Part shown: in pieces, positions 1-5,012 of the stretch
Numbering within the stretch: position 1 is the stretch's first letter
Layout of the letters: every line of letters starts with the position of its first letter
NCBI GenBank assembly: GCA_002403175.1
Contig: DHHG01000298.1
Span: 444 to 5,455 of the forward strand
Source of the DNA: Syntrophaceae bacterium UBA4778
Lineage (GTDB): Bacteria; Desulfobacterota; Syntrophia; Syntrophales; UBA4778
Reading direction: 5' to 3'
Length of the DNA stretch: 5,012 bases
Translations under genes and position numbers: made by a program
The notes under the pieces: generated by a model
Told to the model about the DNA's origin: nothing
The model's database searches: none
The model's input: the letters and a program-made list of their open reading frames with translations, nothing else

Positions 1-175
1 TTTTTAAATAATCTATGTTCGGCAATATTTTATCGGAAAATCGAGGGTAGCTGAGAGTATGCGGAAGAGTAATCGCGGGAGATACAGGCCAAACATGAAT
101 TTCGTACCACCATGTGGCCCTCTCTTTATCATATCTACCCGCCGGATGACAAGTTTTTAGTTTCGCCGAATTCAC
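1..175 (-). CDS. Possible partial ORF abutting the cfa stop, function unknown
   Basis: Seen: after the cfa TAG stop (176-178) the same minus-strand frame begins with GTG (173-175) and stays open for 58 codons to the window edge. The product would start MNSAKLKTCH and contain the tryptophan/tyrosine-rich stretch TWWYEIHVWPVSP. There is no in-frame ATG; the GTG is the only start codon except a TTG near the edge (23-25). No Shine-Dalgarno precedes the GTG, so initiation would depend on coupling to cfa termination. I do not recognise the sequence. An open run this long is only mildly improbable by chance at this base composition. It could instead be non-coding 3' sequence, or a tail reached by readthrough of TAG. 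The last explanation is unlikely, because Cfa already ends where E. coli Cfa does. Confidence 0.22.
   Translation of the reverse strand, partial: MNSAKLKTCHPAGRYDKERATWWYEIHVWPVSPAITLPHTLSYPRFSDKILPNIDYLK
87..119. repeat. Imperfect inverted repeat downstream of cfa
   Basis: GGCC-AA-ACATG (87-97) faces CATGT-GGCC (111-119), giving a nine-base-pair stem with a two-base bulge and a 13-nt loop. Neither strand has a T-run straight after the stem, so it is not a canonical Rho-independent terminator. It lies about 57 nt beyond the cfa stop and could be an RNA 3'-end structure or chance. It also sits inside the open frame described for 1-175. Confidence 0.3.
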
Positions 176-1282
176 CTAAAAACGGCAAGCCGGTTGCGGT
201 GTCCCCTGTTTTGTAAGAACAAGCTGCCAGAGCTGAATGCTTCTGGCTCGAAAGGCTCCCGCGCTGGAAAGCAGAAAATATTCCCACATCCGCTTGAAAT
301 GTTCTCCATAACGATCCTTGAAATTCGGCCAGGTATTCTGAAAATTTCGATTCCAGGCCATTAACGTCTTATCATAATGCGGTCCCAGATTATGCAAATC
401 CTCCAAAACGAACAAGCCTTCTATGGCTTTGCCGATCTGCGCGATTGACGGCAGCATACTGTTTGGAAATATGTATGCCGTAATCCAGGGATCGCAGGAG
501 TACAAGGATGTATTGCTTCCGATTGTGTGCAGGACAAAAATTCCATTTTTTTTCAGGCAACGATCGGCAACCTTCATGAAATTCCGGTAATTCTTTACTC
601 CGACATGTTCGAACATTCCGATTGAAACGACTTTGTCGAAAACACCTTTCTGATCCCGATAATCCTGGGTCTCGATTCGAACCGGCAACCCCTTGCACAA
701 TTCTGTACCATAACGGTTCTGTTCCTCTGAGACATTGATTCCTGTAACACTGCATCCGTAATGTTCGGCCGCATATTTGGCAAATCCGCCCCAGCCGCAA
801 CCAATATCCAGGACGCTATCGGTCTTATAAATATTAAGTTTTTTACAGATCAAATCGAGTTTCTTTATCTGGGCTTGAGCAAGGTCGTCCGTGCCATTAA
901 AATAGGCACAGCTATATTGATTGTATGGGTCAAGGAAGGACATGAAAAGATCATTTCCGATATCATAGTGACGCGAAGCGACAATGTCGGCTCGCGACCT
1001 GGATTGTAAATTAAAGAGGCGGCCTGATAACCGGTCCAGCCGAGTCCGCCATCCCCCTTTGAGATTACCTTCCAGATTCCGTTTCAAAATGCGGTGAATA
1101 GCCTCATCAACCTGCTGGCAATCCCACCAGCCATTCATGTATGCTTCACCCAGCGCCAGATTTTTATCCTGCAGAAGCCTGCCATAGAAACGTTCGTCTT
1201 TGATTTTAATGTCCCAGGGATTCTGGCCGTTGAGAACAATTCCCGCTTCATGAAACAGTTTCCGGACAATCTTTTTTTGCAT
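176..1282 (-). CDS. cfa: Cyclopropane-fatty-acyl-phospholipid synthase
   Basis: This S-adenosylmethionine-dependent enzyme adds a methylene bridge across the cis double bond of unsaturated acyl chains in membrane phospholipids, working at the cytoplasmic membrane surface. The 368-residue protein aligns end to end with remembered E. coli Cfa (382 aa), being about 14 residues shorter at the N-terminus. An N-terminal lipid-binding domain (about 1-90, with NLALGEAYMNGWW at 41-53) precedes the methyltransferase domain. The SAM-binding motif VLDIGCGWGG is at 157-166, followed by GMFEHVG (222-228), LHTIGS (251-256) and AGAFRARSIQLWQ (341-353). Residues C125, E225, H252 and Y303 match E. coli C139, E239, H266 and Y317, the bicarbonate-binding active-site set, so it should be active. 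E. coli C354 is replaced by S340. The ATG start is supported by GAGGAGG ten bases upstream. The gene follows the ATPase by 108 nt on the same strand and is probably co-transcribed with it. Confidence 0.96.
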   Translation of the reverse strand: MQKKIVRKLFHEAGIVLNGQNPWDIKIKDERFYGRLLQDKNLALGEAYMNGWWDCQQVDEAIHRILKRNLEGNLKGGWRTRLDRLSGRLFNLQSRSRADIVASRHYDIGNDLFMSFLDPYNQYSCAYFNGTDDLAQAQIKKLDLICKKLNIYKTDSVLDIGCGWGGFAKYAAEHYGCSVTGINVSEEQNRYGTELCKGLPVRIETQDYRDQKGVFDKVVSIGMFEHVGVKNYRNFMKVADRCLKKNGIFVLHTIGSNTSLYSCDPWITAYIFPNSMLPSIAQIGKAIEGLFVLEDLHNLGPHYDKTLMAWNRNFQNTWPNFKDRYGEHFKRMWEYFLLSSAGAFRARSIQLWQLVLTKQGTPQPACRF

Positions 1283-1390
1283 TGCTCAAAGTCCTCCTCA
1301 AAAGATTTCTATTTCTGGCTTTCAAAGGAAAAGAGCAAATCAGAATTCCTCATGGTGAATGAGAATCAGCGGTCAAGTGTTTAATGACAA
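1283..1390 (-). other. ATPase-cfa intergenic spacer
   Basis: This 108-nt spacer holds the cfa Shine-Dalgarno and little else. A -35-like TTGACC (minus strand, 1371-1376) has no -10 match at 16-18 nt. The small hairpin CTCAT/ATGAG (1349-1353 with 1359-1363) has no T-run and is too weak to terminate. With neither a promoter nor a terminator visible, read-through from the ATPase gene into cfa is the simplest reading. An alternative-sigma promoter cannot be excluded. Confidence 0.5.
1293..1299 (-). promoter_or_regulatory. Shine-Dalgarno of cfa
   Basis: The minus strand reads GAGGAGG, a near-perfect anti-16S match, ten bases before the ATG at 1280-1282. It fixes the cfa start and shows that the gene can be translated independently of the upstream ATPase gene. 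Confidence 0.8.
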
Positions 1391-4063
1391 TTACGACAGA
1401 GCTGAATTAAAACGGCTGGAACGCTTGATAAGTTTTTCAATCTCCACTGCAATAAAAACAACGCAGGACAGAGATAGCGTAATCAGTAATTCCTCAAGAG
1501 TCAGCGGAGCGGTCCTGAAAACTGGGTTCAGAAAAGGAATATAAATCGTTGCCATCTGCAATGCCACAGAGAGCATCAAGGCACCCAGCATGGGCTTGTT
1601 CGAAAGCAATCCTTGGGTAAAAAGAGATTCCGTTTCCGAACGAATTGCCATCACATGGCCCATCTGACTCAGTACTAGTATCGTGAATACCATCGTCTGC
1701 CAGTTAGCATGCCCCGCCTGAATGGACCAGGCTTGGGCAAAAATACAGGTAAAGCCCATGAGCAGCCCTACCCAGATAATATGGACTCCGAGGCCGTGTG
1801 CAAATATGCTTTCCTGCGGATGCCGGGGTGGCCTTTGCATTAGTCCTTTTTCAGCAGGCTCTGCGGCCAGGGCCAGACCGGGGAGACCATCCGTGATCAG
1901 GTTTATCCAGAGGATGTGTATAGGCAGAAGAGGAATGGGTAGGCCGAAGAACGGCGCTAGAAAAATCGTCCAAATCTCGCCGGAGTTGTCCGTCATTGTG
2001 TATTTAATAAATTTTCTTATATTGTCGAAGATACGCCGACCGGATTTTACAGCCTTTACGATCGTAGCAAAATTATCGTCCAGCAGAATCATATCTGCTG
2101 CTTCTTTGGACACATCCGTGCCCGTAATGCCCATGGCAACCCCAATGTCGGCAGCCTTCAGGGCAGGCGCATCATTGACTCCATCACCCGTCATGGCAAC
2201 AAACTGTCCCTTGTCCTGAAGCGCTTTGACAATTTTGAGCTTTTGTTCGGGTGCAACCCGGGCATAAACCCGCAAATGCTCAACCCTTTCTTCAAACTCC
2301 TCCATCGGTAAATTCTCCAGCTCTTTTCCGGTAATGGTGGTTCTCGATTCAGATTCGACTATACCCAGTCTTCGTGCGATCGCGGCTGCCGTCAGGGGAT
2401 GATCCCCTGTGATCATAACCGGCTTGATACCAGCTTGTTTACACATGGATACCGCCTCTTTTGCCTCTTCCCGGGGAGGGTCCATTAATCCGATTAGTCC
2501 CAGAATCGTAAGTCCTGCCTCCACCTGATCCGGAGAAAGGGGGGCGGGGAGATCTTCCCATTTCCTCATGCAAAGGCAAAGAATTCTCATGCCCTCTGCT
2601 GCCATGGCTTCGTTAATTTTTTCAATTTTGCCGGGATCGATTTTCTCCAAACCTTGAGCAGTTAAAATATCAACCGATTTTGGAATCAAAACATCCAAAG
2701 CTCCTTTGGTATAGGAAATAATAGGAGTTCCTGCATTGCGGTCTCCAACTGATCCCCTATGGAAGGTGGTCATGCATTTTCTTTCCGAGTCAAATGGAAT
2801 TTCGGCAATGCGCGGTAAAGATTCCCCCAAAGCTTTTTTTTCAAAACCGCTGATTCGCGCAATATCATACAAAGCGGTCTCCGTGGGGTCACCGATCAGA
2901 TGGCCTGAGCTGTCTTGTTCCGCATCATTGCTTATTGCAAGTCCTTGCATAATATAAATCCAGACAGAGGCCCTCTCTGGATTTATCGGCGGAATGATCA
3001 ACTCATCCCTCCTAAAAACAGCTCCATCCATATAGAATTCTTCGACTCTCATCTTGTTCAGTGTTAACGTTCCTGTCTTATCCGAACAAATGAAGGTGAC
3101 CGATCCGAGTGTCTCCACTGCCGGCAGTTTTCGGATCAGGGCATTTTGCAGAACAAGTTTTTTTGCACCAAGCGCCAGAGAAATAGTGATTACGGCAGGT
3201 AATGCCTCAGGAATTGCCGCAACTGCGAGGGAAACAGCGGTAAGGAGCATTAGCAGAACTCCTTCACCCCGAATTATACCCAACGTAAAGACAACTGCGC
3301 AGATTACCAGAACGGCAATCGCCAATTTTCGTCCAAAATCGGTCAACCGTTTCTGAAGGGGTGTTTTCGAATCCTCCCCAAATTGCAGCATTCCTGCTAT
3401 TTTGCCGATCTCCGTTTGCATTCCGGTGGCGGTTACCACCCCTCTTGCCCTCCCGTAGGTAGCAAACGTCCCTTTGAAGGACATGTTTTTTCGGTCGCCC
3501 AGATGCAGATCTTTTTCCGGTAATGCTTCCGTCAATTTTTCGACCGGAATCGATTCCCCGGTCAGGGCGGATTCATCTGCTTTCAGGTTCACCGCTTCGA
3601 TCAAACGAACATCGGCAGGAACGACTTTTCCGGTTTCCAGGAGAACAACATCACCGGGAACGACCTCAGTTGCAGATATTGTCGCGGGAATACCTCCTCT
3701 TAAAACCGTGGCAGTATTGCCAGCCATTTTTTTTAAAGCTTCCATGGCTCTTTCCGCCCGGAATTCCTGAATAAAACCCAGGGCAGCATTCAGGACAACA
3801 ATAATCACAATAGCTATGGTATCGGATGGCTCGCCGATAAACCCGGCGATAATTGCAGCGGCAATCAGGACCATGATCATGAAATCTTTAAACTGGTCCA
3901 AAAACATCATGAGAGGCGTCTTTCTCTTTTTTTCGATCAATTCATTCGGTCCATATTGGACCAGACGTGAGGACGCCTCTCTGATATCGAGCCCCTTTTC
4001 AGTTGAACCCAGATCTGCCAGGACCTCTTCTATTTTTTTCTGATGCCAACCACGATCTCTCAT
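1391..4063 (-). CDS. Calcium-translocating P-type ATPase (P2 type, SERCA/PMCA-like)
   Basis: This 890-residue ATP-driven cation pump of the cytoplasmic membrane most likely exports Ca2+. In order: N-terminal cation-ATPase domain (about 5-48); M1-M2 (about 52-99); actuator domain with TGES at 168-171; M3-M4 (about 245-300) with IPEALP at 284-289; the phosphorylation motif DKTGTLT with catalytic D328; the nucleotide-binding domain with KGA at 453-455; DPPR at 528; TGD at 552-554; TGDGVNDAP at 625-633; and six C-terminal membrane helices (about 685-877). The Ca2+ ligands of SERCA are mostly present: E286 (E309), N693 and E696 (N768, E771), and N721, T724 and D725 (N796, T799, D800). The M8 ligand E908 is Q800. 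Length and architecture are complete. The ATG is preceded by AAGGA seven bases upstream. Ca2+ is the best substrate guess; Mn2+ or Na+ pumps of the same subfamily are alternatives. It is the first gene of the probable ATPase-cfa transcript. Confidence 0.94.
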   Translation of the reverse strand: MRDRGWHQKKIEEVLADLGSTEKGLDIREASSRLVQYGPNELIEKKRKTPLMMFLDQFKDFMIMVLIAAAIIAGFIGEPSDTIAIVIIVVLNAALGFIQEFRAERAMEALKKMAGNTATVLRGGIPATISATEVVPGDVVLLETGKVVPADVRLIEAVNLKADESALTGESIPVEKLTEALPEKDLHLGDRKNMSFKGTFATYGRARGVVTATGMQTEIGKIAGMLQFGEDSKTPLQKRLTDFGRKLAIAVLVICAVVFTLGIIRGEGVLLMLLTAVSLAVAAIPEALPAVITISLALGAKKLVLQNALIRKLPAVETLGSVTFICSDKTGTLTLNKMRVEEFYMDGAVFRRDELIIPPINPERASVWIYIMQGLAISNDAEQDSSGHLIGDPTETALYDIARISGFEKKALGESLPRIAEIPFDSERKCMTTFHRGSVGDRNAGTPIISYTKGALDVLIPKSVDILTAQGLEKIDPGKIEKINEAMAAEGMRILCLCMRKWEDLPAPLSPDQVEAGLTILGLIGLMDPPREEAKEAVSMCKQAGIKPVMITGDHPLTAAAIARRLGIVESESRTTITGKELENLPMEEFEERVEHLRVYARVAPEQKLKIVKALQDKGQFVAMTGDGVNDAPALKAADIGVAMGITGTDVSKEAADMILLDDNFATIVKAVKSGRRIFDNIRKFIKYTMTDNSGEIWTIFLAPFFGLPIPLLPIHILWINLITDGLPGLALAAEPAEKGLMQRPPRHPQESIFAHGLGVHIIWVGLLMGFTCIFAQAWSIQAGHANWQTMVFTILVLSQMGHVMAIRSETESLFTQGLLSNKPMLGALMLSVALQMATIYIPFLNPVFRTAPLTLEELLITLSLSCVVFIAVEIEKLIKRSSRFNSALS

Positions 4064-4109
4064 TGCACTATCCTTTTTCGCACTGGGTTAAAGAGAGAAG
4101 GATGGATTT

Positions 4110-4118
4110 ATTATAGCA
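4110..4118 (-). promoter_or_regulatory. Extended -10 promoter for the ATPase-cfa transcript
   Basis: The minus strand reads TGC followed by a perfect TATAAT (4110-4115), which is the extended -10 form TGnTATAAT. No good -35 lies 15-19 nt upstream, which extended -10 promoters tolerate. Transcription would start near 4103, leaving a leader of about 40 nt before the ATPase ATG. Confidence 0.55.
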
Positions 4119-4128
4119 AAGTGTTGCT
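4115..4128. repeat. Short inverted repeat overlapping the ATPase promoter
   Basis: AGCAA (4115-4119) and TTGCT (4124-4128) form five-base arms around a 4-nt centre, overlapping the upstream edge of the extended -10. The position suits a repressor operator, but arms this short arise easily by chance. Confidence 0.2.
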
Positions 4129-4173
4129 CTTTGGGGAGGATATTCGCATATTCATGCCCAGGCTACATTCCAA

Positions 4174-4188
4174 TTGACAACCGTTGAC
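4174..4188 (+). repeat. Direct repeat TTGAC with 10-bp period
   Basis: TTGAC occurs at 4174-4178 and again at 4184-4188, exactly one helical turn apart, with the first copy forming the -35 of the plus-strand promoter. Tandem half-sites on one DNA face are typical of response-regulator binding, but two five-base copies are weak evidence. Confidence 0.3.
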
Positions 4189-4200
4189 GCCTGCTATATT
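4174..4200 (+). promoter_or_regulatory. Sigma-70-type promoter for the exported-protein gene
   Basis: A consensus -35 TTGACA (4174-4179) is followed after 15 nt by TATATT (4195-4200), itself preceded by TGC, which makes an extended -10. The spacer is short of the usual 17, but the extended -10 could compensate. Predicted start is near 4207, giving a 5' leader of about 95 nt. It faces away from the ATPase promoter, with about 80 nt between the two -10 elements. Confidence 0.55.
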
Positions 4201-4290
4201 GCTTTTCCCTGATTTACTTTCAGCATTCATCTTACTATCGAACCAGATGATTGATCATGACTAATAGATTGGATATGCTCCAAAATAAAC

Positions 4291-4296
4291 AGGAGG
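4291..4296 (+). promoter_or_regulatory. Shine-Dalgarno of the exported-protein gene
   Basis: A perfect AGGAGG lies six bases before the ATG at 4303. It decides the reading frame here: overlapping frames on both strands (plus 4251-4457, minus 4683-4261) lack such a site. Confidence 0.85.
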
Positions 4297-4302
4297 CTTT
4301 TT

Positions 4303-5012
4303 ATGAAGCGACTTACCGACTTGTCTCTCATATTCTTGCTGATTCTGGCTTTTATGCCTGCTTCCATTACTTACGGAGAGATAAAAAAGCCTGCTTTGAA
4401 GATGGGACCCAGTCATCTGAAAAATATCATTGTGAACCAGAATGCCCCAATTTCTGACGGCAAGATAACCAATGTGAAATTGACGCCTGAGGACTTGTGG
4501 AGAACAGGAACCACCGTCTACATCGAATGGACATGGCCGGATCATCCCGATGCGCAGGCAGACGTGACCGTTTGGCAAGGCTCTCGACAAGTTGCAACCG
4601 TTATCACCGATACCACTAAATCCAAAGCAGCATGGATTGTTCCCTATCACCTTGTACCCGGAAGCTACTCTGTGAAAGTACAAAGCTCAAAGAATCCAGA
4701 TAACCATTTCGGACGCGTCATTCGCATCGAAAACAGCACCATTTCCATGCTATCTCCGAAAACCGGCATGGTCCTGGAGCCCGGAAGCAATTGCCCCATT
4801 ATCTGGGAATTTCAAGGGAAACCCGGGCCACTGAAGTTGGAGCTCTTTTCCGGTTCGGCTTCAAACACGCCACATCTTCTCATAGCTAATAATGTCGCAT
4901 CCGGGGAATTGGGAGCAGGGCGATATGAATGGAAAGTTCCTTCCGGCCTACCCTCTAAAACAGACTACTGGATAAAGGCAACTGCTACTGTAAACAGTGC
5001 AATCCATGACGA
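4303..5012 (+). CDS. Exported protein with tandem Kre9/KNH-like Ig-fold domains, 3' truncated by window edge
   Basis: The frame runs without a stop for 236 codons to the window end, so the C-terminus is missing. Residues 1-25 look like a Sec signal peptide: MKR, a hydrophobic core LSLIFLLILAFMPA (7-20) and a likely cleavage after TYG. There is no lipobox cysteine, so it is not a lipoprotein. Two related modules follow, at about 54-143 and 146-236. Each opens with a proline and G-x-x-I-x-W pattern (LTPEDLWRTGTTVYIEW; LSPKTGMVLEPGSNCPIIW) and closes with a WxVP motif then a Gly/Tyr strand (WIVPYHLVPGSYSVKV; WKVPSGLPSKTDYWIKA). This resembles the Kre9/KNH beta-sandwich family (PF10342), found in many secreted bacterial proteins of unknown role; assignment is from pattern memory, not a search. 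It probably acts in the periplasm or at the surface. It is transcribed divergently from the ATPase gene, and no enzymatic motif is visible in the part seen. Confidence 0.85.
   Translation, partial: MKRLTDLSLIFLLILAFMPASITYGEIKKPALKMGPSHLKNIIVNQNAPISDGKITNVKLTPEDLWRTGTTVYIEWTWPDHPDAQADVTVWQGSRQVATVITDTTKSKAAWIVPYHLVPGSYSVKVQSSKNPDNHFGRVIRIENSTISMLSPKTGMVLEPGSNCPIIWEFQGKPGPLKLELFSGSASNTPHLLIANNVASGELGAGRYEWKVPSGLPSKTDYWIKATATVNSAIHD

Larger units (their letters stand above)
4064..4302. other. Divergent intergenic region
   Basis: This 239-nt region separates the ATPase gene from the exported-protein gene. It holds both outward promoters, the TTGAC direct repeat, the AGCAA/TTGCT inverted repeat and both Shine-Dalgarno sites. 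The stretch 4207-4290, the predicted leader of the plus-strand gene, shows no terminator-like or riboswitch-like pairing that I could recognise. Confidence 0.6.

Noticed and set aside
55..151. 39-codon minus-strand frame starting MIKRGPHGG, and a 27-codon frame starting MVVRNS
   Set aside because: Both are short and have no recognisable product. Only a weak purine-rich stretch precedes the second, and both overlap the longer open frame that follows cfa.
1332..1352. Sigma-54-like element upstream of cfa (GG...TTGCT on the minus strand)
   Set aside because: The GG and GC doublets are 13 rather than 12 bases apart and the rest of the -24 box does not match.
1371..1376. TTGACC as the -35 of a cfa-specific promoter
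   Set aside because: No hexamer resembling TATAAT lies 16-18 nt downstream; the positions read ATGAGG or its neighbours.
390..1384. ORFs in other frames within cfa (minus 800-390 and 804-595; plus 761-1009 and 1094-1384)
   Set aside because: All overlap the well-supported cfa frame, give no recognisable protein and lack ribosome binding sites.
1722..4043. Several plus-strand ORFs opposite the ATPase gene
   Set aside because: They are antisense shadows of an 890-codon gene with all catalytic motifs intact.
4251..4457. 68-codon plus-strand ORF across the start of the exported-protein gene
   Set aside because: It starts at TTG without a Shine-Dalgarno and reads a different frame through the AGGAGG and the signal-peptide coding region.
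4261..4683. 140-codon minus-strand ORF opposite the exported-protein gene
   Set aside because: It overlaps a plus-strand frame that has a perfect Shine-Dalgarno, a signal peptide and two recognisable domains. The minus product has no coherent domain or membrane pattern.
1..5012. CRISPR array, tRNA/rRNA, insertion sequence or defence system
   Set aside because: No regularly spaced repeats, RNA-gene hallmarks, transposase motifs or terminal inverted repeats were seen in the window.

Overview
The window is mid-GC bacterial DNA carrying three clear genes and one possible fourth. Two genes lie on the minus strand, in transcription order: a calcium-type P-type ATPase (4063 to 1391) and a cyclopropane-fatty-acid synthase (1282 to 176). 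A divergent plus-strand gene starts at 4303 and runs off the right edge; it encodes an exported protein with two tandem Ig-like domains resembling the Kre9/KNH family. The organism cannot be named from sequence alone. The Gram-negative-type Cfa, the bacterial SERCA-like ATPase and the Kre9-like secreted protein fit a Desulfobacterota/Syntrophales-like proteobacterium, but this is a weak inference from overall family resemblance.

Layout, left to right. Positions 1-175 lie downstream of cfa and hold no recognisable terminator. The minus-strand frame that continues past the cfa TAG stop stays open for 58 codons to the window edge, and its only early start codon is a GTG abutting the stop, so a coupled downstream gene is possible but unproven. 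Positions 176-1282 are cfa and 1391-4063 the ATPase. The 108-nt gap between them has a strong Shine-Dalgarno but no convincing promoter or terminator, so the two genes are probably co-transcribed. Positions 4064-4302 are a divergent intergenic region with outward-facing promoter candidates, both with an extended -10 (TGC before the hexamer). Positions 4303-5012 are the 5' part of the exported-protein gene.

The ATPase should move Ca2+ (or a similar cation) across the inner membrane. Cfa methylenates unsaturated acyl chains of phospholipids in that same membrane. Their likely joint transcription suggests a membrane or envelope homeostasis unit; this link is inference. The divergent gene would act outside the cytoplasmic membrane, and its relation to the other two is unknown.

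Nothing in the window shows an RNA gene, CRISPR array, insertion sequence, toxin-antitoxin pair or defence system. I see no convincing undescribed system; the most useful points are the edge-truncated exported protein, the open frame after the cfa stop and the divergent promoter region.
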